Source: Coraliomargarita_B sp046540835 (GTDB lineage Bacteria > Verrucomicrobiota > Verrucomicrobiia > Opitutales > Coraliomargaritaceae). Taken from it: DNA of 30,486 nucleotides. This document shows positions 7,870-18,648 of the stretch, in pieces; positions within the stretch are counted from its first letter, which is position 1, and the number at the start of each line of letters is the position of its first letter. A model generated the notes under the pieces. That model ran no database searches and had not been told where the DNA came from. It was given only the letters and a program-made list of their open reading frames with translations. The position numbers and the translations under genes were made by a program. The DNA lies in contig JBKHEL010000026.1 in NCBI GenBank assembly GCA_046540835.1, positions 1 to 30,486 of the forward strand, in the 5' to 3' direction.

Positions 7870-8364
7870 ATGAACTGGATCGAAATCACCGCCCTTTGTG
7901 TGAGCAGCCTGTTTTTTTTAGTCGGACTAGCCGGTGCCATCCTGCCCGTCATACCGGCCAACTGGATCGTCTGGTCGGGCGTGCTTGTGCACAAACTCTG
8001 GCTTGGCGAGGCATCGGTCGGTTGGGACGTCGTGGCCATCACGGGCATCATCACGCTCGTCGGCCAAGCAGGGGATCTCCTCCTCGGCCTTTGGGGTGCC
8101 CGCCGTTTTGGGGCCAGCTGGAAAGGGGCGCTGGGTGCAGTCCTCGGTGCCGCCATCGGTCTCTTCCTGCCCCCGCCTCTTCTCTGGCTCATCGTCGGGC
8201 CAATCTTCGGCGCGATCGCCGGCGAGCTCTACGCCGGGCACAGCTGGCGGGACGGCAGCCGCGCCGGCCTCGGCACCCTCATCGGCGGGGCCGTCGCATT
8301 CGCCCTGAAATTCGGCCTCAGCGTCTGCGTGGTCGGTGTTTTTTTGCTGGGATTATTTTTTTAA
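7870..8364 (+). CDS. DUF456 family membrane protein
   Basis: A 164-residue, very hydrophobic protein with about four membrane-spanning segments (near 7-30, 50-75, 85-125 and 130-160). It matches the DUF456 family layout: an N-terminal segment with GLAGAILPVIP, and a glycine/alanine-rich second half (GPIFGAIAGEL) followed by a G-rich last helix. The function of the family is unknown. It starts 24 bases after the toxin gene and ends 79 bases before the helicase start, so it could share a transcript with either. Confidence 0.8.
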   Translation: MNWIEITALCVSSLFFLVGLAGAILPVIPANWIVWSGVLVHKLWLGEASVGWDVVAITGIITLVGQAGDLLLGLWGARRFGASWKGALGAVLGAAIGLFLPPPLLWLIVGPIFGAIAGELYAGHSWRDGSRAGLGTLIGGAVAFALKFGLSVCVVGVFLLGLFF

Positions 8365-8443
8365 CATTTTTTGCCATCATCTCGGGTTTGACTGCCCCAA
8401 GACTCTTTTCGCATGCTCTAATGATGAGGATATTGAAAAAGCT

Positions 8444-10510
8444 ATGATCGGACTGATCGATGATACGGGCACGAGCCCGGAAAGGGGCTATCTTGGACGG
8501 CTGGTGCGCTCGGTCTTTGAGGCGGGGGGCTACCTGCAGACAAAGCTCGGCCTGGCGCACCGGCCGGAGCAGGCGCAGATGGCACTCGCGGTGGCGCGGG
8601 CGCTGGAGAGCGATCACCCGCTGCTCTTTGAGGCGGGCACGGGGGTGGGCAAAAGTCTCGCCTATTTGATCCCGGGTATCCTTCACTCGGTCGACAGCGA
8701 GCGGCCTTTCATCGTCTCCAGTCACACGATCAGCCTACAGGAGCAGATCCGGAATAAGGACCTGAAAATTTGCCGTCAGCTCTTCGACGCCGTCCCAGAG
8801 CTGCGCCGCTATGCGGACTTCAAAACCGCCCTGATGCTCGGCAAGGGCAATTACTGCTGCACCACCCGCCTGAGCAACGCGCTGAAGGAGGCGAAGACCG
8901 GACAGGCGGAAATGTTTCAAAATGACGAGAAGGCGGATCTGGAGCGCCTCGCCGCCTGGGCCGCCACCTGCAAAAACGGCCTGCTCCAGGAACTCAGCCC
9001 CTCGCCCCTGCCCGAAGTCTGGGATGCCGTCAATGCCGACAGCTCGACCTGTTCGCGGAAAAACTGCGATAGCGACGTCTGCTTCTACCAGCGCGCCCGC
9101 AAGCGGCTGCACAACGCCAACTGCGTGATCGTCAACCACAGCCTGCTCTTCTCCCTGATCAATGCCGGGATGCAGCCGGAGCAGGATGCCCGGGGCGTGC
9201 TCCTCGCCGACGACTTCGTGGTGCTCGACGAAGCCCACCGCGTGCCCGCCATCGCGACCGACCACCTCGGGCTGCACATCAGCTCCTTCGCCGTAAACCG
9301 GGCGCTCAAGCGGATCTACAACCCCAGCAAGAACCGGGGTGCGATCCGCAAGCTCGGCGCGAAGTGGGACCACGATGCCGTGGACAACGCCATCGCCGCA
9401 GCGGAGGAATTTTTCGGCTACCTCGGCGACACCTTCCTCACGAAGAAAAACATTCAACGCATCCACGAAGGCGGCTTCTGCGAGAACATTCTCTCCGGTC
9501 CGCTGAAGGAGGTCAGCGAGCGCCTCGGCACGATTATCGAAAAGATTGACGACGAGCGCCAGCAGGACGAGCTGCGTGACCACCGCCGGCGGCTTCTTGG
9601 CTATCGGGACGGCATCAACGGCTTCGTCGAATTCGCGGAAGCACACCACGTCCAGTGGCTTGAACGCTCCGGTAAAACAGGCCAAATCGTCTCGCTGCGC
9701 AGCGCCCCGCTCGACGTGGCCCCCCATCTGCGCAAGGCCCTTTTCACCCGGGGCACGGCCACCATCATGACCAGCGCCACACTCTCCGAAGGCAAGCGCA
9801 TCGACAGCTTCCAGAAAAAGACCGGTGCCGAGGCGGCCGATGCGCAGATCGTCCACTCGCCCTTCGACTACGAGAAAAACTGCCGGATCTACATCGCCAG
9901 CGACGCCCCCCAGCCCGAGCCCGGGCAGGGACGTCTCGACCTGGACTACCTGGCCAATATGATTTGCTGGTGCGTGCGCGACGAACCGGGCGGGAGTCTC
10001 GTGCTCTTCACCAGCTACTTTGACCTGCGTAAGGTGGCGGAGCGCAGCGGCGATTTCCTTAAAAAGATCGGCCGTCCCCTGTTTACTCAGGGCGGGGGCC
10101 AGGCCCGCAGCGAATTGACCCGCCAGTTCATGGCAGCGGGCAACGGTGTGCTCTTCGGGACGGACAGTTTCTGGACTGGTGTCGATGTGCCGGGCCCGGC
10201 CCTCTCACAGATCATCATGGCGCGCCTGCCCTTCGAGAACCCCGGCCACCCGGTCAGTGAAGCCCGCAGCGAACACATCCGCGCACAGGGCGGCAACCCC
10301 TTCGCAGAGATGACTGTGCCGGACGCCCTCGTCAAATTCCGCCAGGGGATCGGGCGCCTCATCCGCCGCCACGAAGATTGCGGCCGTATTGTCATCCTCG
10401 ACTCGCGGATCCTGCACAAAAATTACGGTCCCCGTTTCATCGAGGCCCTGCCCGTATCCAAATACCAGCGCTTTGACCGTGAAAACCGGGCCGAGGTCTT
10501 TAAGCGTTAG
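8444..10510 (+). CDS. DinG/XPD-type ATP-dependent DNA helicase with iron-sulfur cluster
   Basis: A 688-residue superfamily 2 helicase of the DinG/YoaA/XPD group, expected to unwind DNA 5'-to-3' in repair or replication-conflict resolution. Visible motifs are Walker A AGTGVGKS (64-71), DEAH box (262-265), TSATL and the late motifs GTDSFWTGVDVPG and QGIGRLIRR. Four cysteines between Walker A and DEAH (138, 203, 208 and 213) fit the Fe-S cluster ligands. The ATG at 8444 is chosen over the earlier frame start, which would run into the DUF456 gene. A GAGG lies about 14 bases upstream. It has no nuclease domain, unlike some Gram-positive DinG proteins. Confidence 0.9.
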   Translation: MIGLIDDTGTSPERGYLGRLVRSVFEAGGYLQTKLGLAHRPEQAQMALAVARALESDHPLLFEAGTGVGKSLAYLIPGILHSVDSERPFIVSSHTISLQEQIRNKDLKICRQLFDAVPELRRYADFKTALMLGKGNYCCTTRLSNALKEAKTGQAEMFQNDEKADLERLAAWAATCKNGLLQELSPSPLPEVWDAVNADSSTCSRKNCDSDVCFYQRARKRLHNANCVIVNHSLLFSLINAGMQPEQDARGVLLADDFVVLDEAHRVPAIATDHLGLHISSFAVNRALKRIYNPSKNRGAIRKLGAKWDHDAVDNAIAAAEEFFGYLGDTFLTKKNIQRIHEGGFCENILSGPLKEVSERLGTIIEKIDDERQQDELRDHRRRLLGYRDGINGFVEFAEAHHVQWLERSGKTGQIVSLRSAPLDVAPHLRKALFTRGTATIMTSATLSEGKRIDSFQKKTGAEAADAQIVHSPFDYEKNCRIYIASDAPQPEPGQGRLDLDYLANMICWCVRDEPGGSLVLFTSYFDLRKVAERSGDFLKKIGRPLFTQGGGQARSELTRQFMAAGNGVLFGTDSFWTGVDVPGPALSQIIMARLPFENPGHPVSEARSEHIRAQGGNPFAEMTVPDALVKFRQGIGRLIRRHEDCGRIVILDSRILHKNYGPRFIEALPVSKYQRFDRENRAEVFKR

Positions 10511-10516
10511 AGCAGC

Positions 10517-10536
10517 CCGCCGCGCAAGACCGGCGG
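10517..10536 (+). terminator. GC hairpin after the helicase gene
   Basis: CCGCCG (10517-10522) and CGGCGG (10531-10536) can form a 6-bp all-GC stem with an 8-base loop, starting 6 bases after the helicase stop codon. No T-run follows, so it may only be an mRNA-stabilising end or an imperfect terminator. Confidence 0.25.
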
Positions 10537-10686
10537 CCGCTGCGGACTGCGTGCGCCGAGGCCAGGAAGACTCCCGCCGCTTGACATCCTGCCGGGGACA
10601 AACTGACTCCCGTCCATGCATACCCGACAAGACCGCATCCTCCAAACCACGGCAGGCTAACCGCCTCCGCCGACCCAAGACCAAAG

Positions 10687-10989
10687 ATGGATAAAATTGA
10701 AAACTTCCGGAGCAAGGTCGCCAACAACCCGGACAACCTGCTCTTCCGCTTCAGCCTCGGACAAGCCCTCTATGAGGCCGGACGCAGCAGTGAAGCCGTC
10801 GAGCACCTGGAGCGCTGCGCCGCCTCGCGGGACGACTGGATGCTGCCGCGCATCCTGTTGGGCAAGGCCCTCCTCGACCGGGGCCAGCCCGAGCGTGCCC
10901 GTCCGATCCTCGAAGCAGCACTTGAACTGGCCGTGGCCCAACACCACGACGATCCCGCTGCTGAACTCCGCGACTTGCTCTCGGACTGA
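10687..10989 (+). CDS. Small TPR-repeat protein
   Basis: A 100-residue protein made almost entirely of tetratricopeptide helices. One repeat spans about 15-48 (LGQALYEAGRSSEAVEHLE) and a second about 52-87 (LGKALLDRGQPERARPILE). Such small TPR proteins act as protein-protein adaptors; no partner can be named. It lies 176 bases after the helicase gene and converges with nuoN. There is no signal peptide or membrane segment. Confidence 0.75.
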   Translation: MDKIENFRSKVANNPDNLLFRFSLGQALYEAGRSSEAVEHLERCAASRDDWMLPRILLGKALLDRGQPERARPILEAALELAVAQHHDDPAAELRDLLSD

Positions 10990-11130
10990 AACAAGCTTCT
11001 CATTCTGTAGAGCAAGGAACAATCCCGCTTGATTATCTCCAGTCGCCAAAGCCCTCGAAGCGAGCGAGTAAAATCAACCCGGTTCAAGACCTTCCAAAAA
11101 GCTGCGGGTCCTTTATCGGATCTTTACTGA

Positions 11131-12636
11131 CTACGGGATAATCGGCAGCACAGCGGGAAACAATCCGATCACGACAGTTCCGACGACGAGCGAACCAATG
11201 AGGAAGCGGTCGGCAACGACAGATTTACCCGGGACCTTCACACCTTCGGAGCGATCCGGCAGCGTAAAATAGCATTCGCGGATCCAACCGAAGTAGTAAT
11301 AGATCGAGATCACGACACCGGCCACCGAGAGCGCAAGGAGACCATAAAGCTGCGCCTGATACGCTGCGACAAAAAGAAAAAGTTTACCGATGAAGCCGCC
11401 GAGCGGGGGAATTCCAGCCAGCGAACCCAGGCCGATCGCCAGGGCACCACCAAGGAAGGGGCGATTGCGGGCGAAGTTGCTGTAATGCTCAAGCTCCTGA
11501 TTGGCGTCGTCCGGACCGGCGGTCAGCGACATCACCGCAAACACGACGAAGGACGCCAGCAGGTAGGTGACCAGATAGAAGATCACGGCATAGGTGGCCC
11601 AGGGCACCAGCATCGAGGCCACCACACCCATCAGCATGTAGCCGGCATGCGCAATCCCCGAGAGCCCCATCAGCCGCTTGACGTTGCACTGGGTGACCGC
11701 CGCGATATTGCCGAAGAGAATGGTCGCCGCAGCAATGAAGCTGAGGACGGGGATCAACAGGCCGCTGAGGGGGGCAAACGGGCCGTTGACCAGTTGCAGC
11801 AGCACGATAAATCCGGCCGCCTTCGAAGCGACCGCCAGGTAGGCCGTGACCGGTGTGGGCGCGCCCTGATACACGTCGGGCACCCAGATCTGAAAGGGCA
11901 CGGCCCCGATCTTGAAGCAGATGCCCGCAATCACGAGCAAGGCGCCGACACGCACGATCAAGTTATCCGGGTTCGCAGCGATGAACTGCGCCAGCCCGCT
12001 GTAGCTGAGCGAATCCGGGCTCGCAGCGGCCATTTCCGGATTTCCGCCGATGCCGTAGAGCAGCACGATGCCGAAGAGCAGAATCGACGAACTCAGCGCA
12101 CCAAGAATCAAATACTTCAGCCCGCCTTCGAGGGAAAGCGCACTGGTGCGGCAATAGGCGACCAGCACGTAAAAGGCTACGGTCACCGTCTCCAGAGCTA
12201 CAAAAAGCATGACGAAGTTTGCACTCTGCACCAGGAGCATCAGAGCCGCCGAAATCAGCAGCACGAGACAGTAAAACTCCGTCCTGGCCAGAGACTGCTT
12301 CGACAGATAGATGTGCCCGAGGTAGCAGACGAGGATCGAGCTCACGAGAAAAAAGACCCGCATGATCTGCGAGACATCCGTCTGCTCGATCATCCCACCG
12401 AAATAAGTTTGCGTCCCCACGCTACACCAGCCGATCGTGCCAGCGATGCTGACGATGACCAGCAACTGGCCCCAGATCGCCAAACGCGGGATGAGTCCCT
12501 GGCGCGGCTTGGGCAGAAGCATCTCCGCGACAAGCAGCCCAAGGGCCAGGACCGCCAGCAGGATCTCGGGCAGAATGACCACCCAATCATTGGTCGCAGC
12601 GTAGCCGCGCAAAAATTCAACAAGAAGCTCGTTCAT
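11131..12636 (-). CDS. nuoN: NADH-quinone oxidoreductase subunit N
   Basis: A 501-residue, about 14-helix antiporter-like subunit of complex I, the one nearest the quinone arm. The TM5 glutamate is Glu149 (VALETVTVAFY). The TM7 lysine Lys242 (ICFKIGAVPFQIW) is present, followed by VPDVYQGAPTPVTAYLA, the usual NuoN signature. It is the last gene of the nuo operon and its ATG shares one base with the nuoM stop (TAATG). No clear terminator follows in the 141 bases before the convergent TPR gene. Confidence 0.97.
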   Translation of the reverse strand: MNELLVEFLRGYAATNDWVVILPEILLAVLALGLLVAEMLLPKPRQGLIPRLAIWGQLLVIVSIAGTIGWCSVGTQTYFGGMIEQTDVSQIMRVFFLVSSILVCYLGHIYLSKQSLARTEFYCLVLLISAALMLLVQSANFVMLFVALETVTVAFYVLVAYCRTSALSLEGGLKYLILGALSSSILLFGIVLLYGIGGNPEMAAASPDSLSYSGLAQFIAANPDNLIVRVGALLVIAGICFKIGAVPFQIWVPDVYQGAPTPVTAYLAVASKAAGFIVLLQLVNGPFAPLSGLLIPVLSFIAAATILFGNIAAVTQCNVKRLMGLSGIAHAGYMLMGVVASMLVPWATYAVIFYLVTYLLASFVVFAVMSLTAGPDDANQELEHYSNFARNRPFLGGALAIGLGSLAGIPPLGGFIGKLFLFVAAYQAQLYGLLALSVAGVVISIYYYFGWIRECYFTLPDRSEGVKVPGKSVVADRFLIGSLVVGTVVIGLFPAVLPIIP

Positions 12637-14222
12637 TAGTAGGCACCCTCCTCTTCAATGTGTGCATCCGGTGGCGCGGCGACGGAGTGTTGCGGCAGGC
12701 TCGATTTTTCTGCCGGATAGAGTTCGGCCAGCTCACGGTCGGCCGCATCCGAAAGAACCCTGGGAAAGATCCCAATCAACAAGAGCCCGCCCACCAGAAA
12801 ACAAGCCGGCAGTTTCTCGAAGCGCTTCATGTCCTCGATCCCCCCGTCAGCGAGCTGCGGAGCAAAGGCCTCCGAGGGAGGCCCGAAGAAGACGCGCCCA
12901 ACCGCACGCAGCCCGTAAATGGCCGAGATAATTATACCAACGGCCGCCGGTGCGACGAGCCACCGGGTCAGCTCAGACTCCGCCAATGCGACAAAAATCG
13001 TGAATTCGCCCCAGAAATTACCAAACCCGGGCAAGCCGATACTGGCCATTGTCCCGGCGACGAAAAAAGCGGCGAGCACCGGCGTCTTTGTCGCGAGCCC
13101 ACCCATCTCGGTCATGTCAAAGGTCTTGCTGCGGTGGTAAATACAGGTCGAAAGCAGGAAGAGCAGAGCGACCGAAAGCCCGTGGGCCACCATCAGCAGA
13201 AGCGCCCCACCCGCCCCGGCGACCGAGAAACAGGCCAGTCCGAGAAAGGCATAGCCCATGTGCATGACCGAGCTGTAACCGAGCATCAGCTTGAGGTCTT
13301 TCTGGGCGATCGTGACCAGACCGATGAACAGGATATTCCCCAGCGCGAGCCAGACGATCCAGGGGAACCAGTGCGCGGCCCCGGCGGGAAGGAGCGGTGC
13401 GGCGATCTGGAGCAGGCCGTAGAGGCCGAACTTTTTCAGCACCCCGGCATGCAACATGGCCGCGCCCGTCGGCGCGACTGCGTAGCCCTTGGGAGCCCAA
13501 CTATGGAAGGGAAAGAGCGAGACGAGAATGCCGAAGCCGAAGAGCAACAGCGCGAAAATATTATTTTGCACTGTCTCCTGCAGCGGCTGCGCCGTGAGAT
13601 AGTCGCGCAGCTCCGGCAGTGAGAAAGACTCGGCCCCGCTCTGGCTGTAGAGCGCGATCAGGCCAAGGAGCGAGAGCAGCGCCCCCAGCGTCAGATAAAT
13701 GGTCATCTCGATCGCCGCACCACGGCGCCCGGCTCCGCCCCACACACCAATCATGATGAAGGTCGGGATCAGGGCGAATTCGTGAAAGAAATAGAAGAAA
13801 AACACGTCGACCGAAGCAAAGGTGCCCATCAGCCCCGCCAGCATGAAGAGCAGAAGTGCCAGATAGAGGTGTGGGCGCTCCGCATTCGAGTTCATCGCGT
13901 AGAGCCCGGCTGCGAGGCCGACGACCCCAGCCAGAAGGAAGAGCGGCATGGAGATCCCGTTGAGCCCGAGGTGCAGGTAGATGCCCAGACTTTCGAGCCC
14001 CGTTGGCAGTTTTAACTCAAAATTGTAAGCACCTGAGCGCGAGGGCTCAAAGAGGCAGTAGAGGACGATCCCGACAATCAGGGGCCACCCGAAGCCGAGG
14101 GCGGCAACCGACCGGCGCGCCGACCCGGAAAACCCGTTGCCCGCCAGCAGGACGACCCCGGCCAGCATCGGCAGCAGGATAGCTGAAAGAAGAAAGAGTG
14201 AAGTTGTCTCGTAAATATACAT
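12636..14222 (-). CDS. nuoM: NADH-quinone oxidoreductase subunit M, lacking the TM7 lysine
   Basis: A 528-residue antiporter-like membrane subunit of complex I. The TM5 glutamate is kept (Glu148 in YFFHEFALIP), as are the TM8 lysines (Lys263/264 in GVLKKFGLYGL) and the TM12 glutamate (Glu406 in NFWGEFTIF). The TM7 element is unusual. It reads ILVSLFPFHSWAPKGYAVAP (232-251), with Leu233 at the place seven residues before the His where NuoL, NuoN and E. coli NuoM carry the central lysine. The usual WLPDAH is WAPKGY. Length and remaining helices are normal, so this is not a broken gene. It lies 18 bases after nuoL. Confidence 0.96.
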   Translation of the reverse strand: MYIYETTSLFLLSAILLPMLAGVVLLAGNGFSGSARRSVAALGFGWPLIVGIVLYCLFEPSRSGAYNFELKLPTGLESLGIYLHLGLNGISMPLFLLAGVVGLAAGLYAMNSNAERPHLYLALLLFMLAGLMGTFASVDVFFFYFFHEFALIPTFIMIGVWGGAGRRGAAIEMTIYLTLGALLSLLGLIALYSQSGAESFSLPELRDYLTAQPLQETVQNNIFALLLFGFGILVSLFPFHSWAPKGYAVAPTGAAMLHAGVLKKFGLYGLLQIAAPLLPAGAAHWFPWIVWLALGNILFIGLVTIAQKDLKLMLGYSSVMHMGYAFLGLACFSVAGAGGALLLMVAHGLSVALLFLLSTCIYHRSKTFDMTEMGGLATKTPVLAAFFVAGTMASIGLPGFGNFWGEFTIFVALAESELTRWLVAPAAVGIIISAIYGLRAVGRVFFGPPSEAFAPQLADGGIEDMKRFEKLPACFLVGGLLLIGIFPRVLSDAADRELAELYPAEKSSLPQHSVAAPPDAHIEEEGAY

Positions 14223-14240
14223 AGCTCGTATCCTTACCGC

Positions 14241-16090
<1,850 letters not shown>

Positions 16091-16094
<4 letters not shown>

Positions 16095-16396
16095 CGGCTC
16101 AGGGCGTTCAGTTGATCAACCATGACGGTCTGCCGACGGCGGAACAAGGCGACGATGATCGCCAGGCCGACAGCGACTTCGGCAGCCGCCACCGTGATGA
16201 TGAAAAAGACAAAGAGGTTCCCGTCCATGGTTCCGTTATAGCGCGAAAAGGCGACCAGCGCGAGATTTACGGCATTGAGCATCAACTCGAGTGACATGTA
16301 GATCACCAGCGTATTTTTGCGCAGCAAGACGCCCAGCAGGCCGATTGCAAATAGCGAACCTGCGACTAGAATGAAAGCATTCAGTCCGACTGTCAT
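16091..16396 (-). CDS. nuoK: NADH-quinone oxidoreductase subunit K
   Basis: A 101-residue, three-helix complex I subunit of normal length. The two conserved membrane glutamates are visible as Glu37 (MSLELMLNAVNL) and Glu73 (AAAEVAVGLA). The C-terminus is basic (FRRRQT). It lies 23 bases after nuoJ and overlaps nuoL by 4 bases. Confidence 0.98.
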
Positions 16397-16419
16397 AATT
16401 GTGGTTGTTAGGGTGACTC

Positions 16420-16956
16420 CTAGGCCTCGTGCTTCTTGCTGACAACGATCACCCCGATCATCGCGGCGAGCAGCAAAAACCCGGTGACCTGAAACGGGAG
16501 CATGTATTTAGTGAAAAGGCTGTAGCCAAAAGATTTGGCTGAAGTGGTAAAGGGGATCCCCTCCCCCTCACCAGTCGGCACCTCCGCGACCGGGAGCAGG
16601 CCCGGCTCGGGCAAGTGCTCACCTCCGGCAAAGGCCGAGTAGAGCAGGATCACCAGCAGAGAAAAGCCGATGATCGCCCCGGCCAGCGAAAGCTTATCCT
16701 TGAGATAACTGCTGGTGTCCTTGTCCACATCCAGCAGCATGATGATGAAGAGAAAGAGCACCATGACCGCCCCCGCATAGACCAGGACCTGCAGCACCGC
16801 GAGAAAGTAGGCTTCCAGCAGAACAAACAGCGCTGCAGTCCCCACGAAGGAAACGATCATGCACATCGCCCCGTTGACCGCGTTCGGGCTCAGCACCATG
16901 ATCAGGGCCGAGACCAGCGTGAGCGCTGCGAAGGTATAGAAGAGTATGTCAACCAT
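16420..16956 (-). CDS. nuoJ: NADH-quinone oxidoreductase subunit J
   Basis: A 178-residue membrane subunit of complex I with five predicted helices. The segment VLVYAGAVMVLFLFIIML in the third helix is the family hallmark, carrying the pi-bulge region important for coupling. I choose the ATG at 16956, five bases after the nuoI stop, giving MVDILFYTFAAL. The longer frame would overlap nuoI by about 50 bases with a non-family sequence. Confidence 0.96.
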   Translation of the reverse strand: MVDILFYTFAALTLVSALIMVLSPNAVNGAMCMIVSFVGTAALFVLLEAYFLAVLQVLVYAGAVMVLFLFIIMLLDVDKDTSSYLKDKLSLAGAIIGFSLLVILLYSAFAGGEHLPEPGLLPVAEVPTGEGEGIPFTTSAKSFGYSLFTKYMLPFQVTGFLLLAAMIGVIVVSKKHEA

Positions 16957-16961
16957 CGGAA

Positions 16962-17513
16962 TTAATGGTGGGGATTGCCCTGCTCTGCGGCGGACTTTTT
17001 CTTGTCCCACTTGTAGTGCTCGTCAGGGAGGGTGCCGCCGAGTTCGTAGAGCTTTTGCTTGTTATTGATCATTTCTTCACGGGTGTAGCCGGAGGACGAA
17101 AACACATCCTGGAGGAAAATCGCCTCTTCCGGGCAAACTTCTTCACAAAGCCCGCAGTAGATGCAGCGGAGCATGTTGATGTCGAACTCTTTTGGTGCCT
17201 TTTCCACGTGGGCACGCTCCGGATCTTCCGATTCGTCGATTTCGCCGGGCGTGATCCGAATCGCTTTCGGCGGGCAGACGAACTCACAGAGCTGGCAGGA
17301 GACGCATTTCTCCCGCCCGTTGGGATCCTTGACCAGCGTGGGCACGCCCCGGTAGTGGTCCGGGATATTCGGCCGCTCCTCCGGATACTGCAGCGTGACG
17401 GGTTTCTCAAATAGTGTGCCGAGCGTGGTTTTCAAGCCACCCACAATCTGCGGGATGAAGGTCTTCTCCGCAAAAGTCAGCGGCTTTCGTTCCATTACTT
17501 TCGTCTTGGCCAT
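16962..17513 (-). CDS. nuoI: NADH-quinone oxidoreductase subunit I
   Basis: A 183-residue ferredoxin-like subunit that carries clusters N6a and N6b in the peripheral arm of complex I. Two complete CxxCxxCxxxC motifs are seen: Cys70, 73, 76, 80 and Cys117, 120, 123, 127. The N-terminus has the amphipathic segment that lies on the membrane. A charged C-terminal tail of about 40 residues follows the second cluster motif. It starts 10 bases after nuoH. Confidence 0.98.
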   Translation of the reverse strand: MAKTKVMERKPLTFAEKTFIPQIVGGLKTTLGTLFEKPVTLQYPEERPNIPDHYRGVPTLVKDPNGREKCVSCQLCEFVCPPKAIRITPGEIDESEDPERAHVEKAPKEFDINMLRCIYCGLCEEVCPEEAIFLQDVFSSSGYTREEMINNKQKLYELGGTLPDEHYKWDKKKSAAEQGNPHH

Positions 17514-17523
17514 GATGGAGTCT

Positions 17524-18636
17524 TTAGTAGGTCAGCGTATCGTAGAGCGCGATGATCAGGGTGTTGAGCACAAGATTGCCGACGGCGAGCGGCAGGAGAA
17601 TTTTCCAGCCGAGGGCCATCACCTGATCGTAGCGGAAGCGTGGGAGCGTCCAGCGGATCCAGATGAAGAAGAAAATCATAAAAAAGACCTTCGCCACGAA
17701 CCAACCGATGGAGAGCAGCGTGCCGATGAGTCCGCTGCCCCACGGATCCGCCACCCAGGGCAGGAAGTTCCAGCCGCCGAGGAAGAGCAGCACGAAAACG
17801 GCCGAGCCCATGATGATGTGGGCGTATTCCGCGACGAAGAAAATGCCGAATTTGAAGGCACCATATTCCGTATGAAACCCGCCGACCAGATCGGTCTCCG
17901 ACTCTGCCATGTCGAAGGGCAGCCGGTTCGTCTCGGCAAAGAGCGCGATGAGGAAGATCAGGGCCGAGAGCGGCTGCCAGATCGCCAGCCAGGGGCCCTG
18001 CTGCGCCTGAACGACGCCGAACAGACTCATCCCGTATTCCGATCCGGGTGCAGCGGCCCACATGAAGACCGGTAGGAGCGACAAGCCCATCGCCAGTTCG
18101 AAGGAGATCATCTGCGCGGAGGCTCGAATACCTCCGAGAAAGGGATATTTCGAATTGGAAGCCCAGCCACCCAGAACGATGCCATACACACCCAGGGAAG
18201 AGACCGCGAGGATGATGAGCATGCCGAGGTCCACGTTGGCCAGCACCAGCGGTTGCGTCACCCCGGCCGCATCGACATAGCGCCCGAAGGGCAGCACGCA
18301 CATCGTGGTCAGCGCGGGCACCAGCGCGACGATCGGCGCGAGATAGTAGTAGCCGACTTTCACGTGCCCGGGCGTGATTTCTTCTTTGAAAAGGAACTTG
18401 AGTCCGTCTGCCGCTGGCTGGAAGAGCCCCAGCCGGGTCATGATCCCACCGAGAATCGGAATATGCCCGAGGATCGGGAGCCGCGTGCGGTTCGGCCCGA
18501 CGCGGCCCTGGATCCAGCCGGAGACTTTTCGCTCAGCCAGAACCGAGTAGCTGCAGAGCCCCATAAAGACCGAGATCATGCCCAGCGCGTAGGCGATGGG
18601 CAGCAGGACCGGGAGAGATGCTTCGACAAATTCCAT
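17524..18636 (-). CDS. nuoH: NADH-quinone oxidoreductase subunit H
   Basis: A 370-residue membrane subunit that with NuoD and NuoB forms the quinone site of complex I. The hallmark loop AETNRLPFDMAESETDLVGG is present in full. The N-terminal half has the RVGPNRT and GLFQPAADGLKFLFKEE elements. It is somewhat longer than the E. coli protein (325 residues). I choose the ATG at 18636 because GTGGAAAT lies at Shine-Dalgarno distance. A GTG at 18648, directly against the nuoG stop, is the alternative and adds four residues. Confidence 0.96.
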   Translation of the reverse strand: MEFVEASLPVLLPIAYALGMISVFMGLCSYSVLAERKVSGWIQGRVGPNRTRLPILGHIPILGGIMTRLGLFQPAADGLKFLFKEEITPGHVKVGYYYLAPIVALVPALTTMCVLPFGRYVDAAGVTQPLVLANVDLGMLIILAVSSLGVYGIVLGGWASNSKYPFLGGIRASAQMISFELAMGLSLLPVFMWAAAPGSEYGMSLFGVVQAQQGPWLAIWQPLSALIFLIALFAETNRLPFDMAESETDLVGGFHTEYGAFKFGIFFVAEYAHIIMGSAVFVLLFLGGWNFLPWVADPWGSGLIGTLLSIGWFVAKVFFMIFFFIWIRWTLPRFRYDQVMALGWKILLPLAVGNLVLNTLIIALYDTLTY

Positions 18637-18648
18637 AGCGATTTCCAC

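Noticed and set aside
10990..11130. Possible decayed gene or terminator between the TPR gene and nuoN
   Set aside because: A minus-strand frame runs in from the TPR gene, but it matches no family I know. The only hairpins are 4-bp stems without T-runs.
11485..12639. A 384-codon plus-strand frame opposite nuoN
   Set aside because: The product is almost entirely charged residues, the mirror of hydrophobic membrane helices, and is not a real protein.
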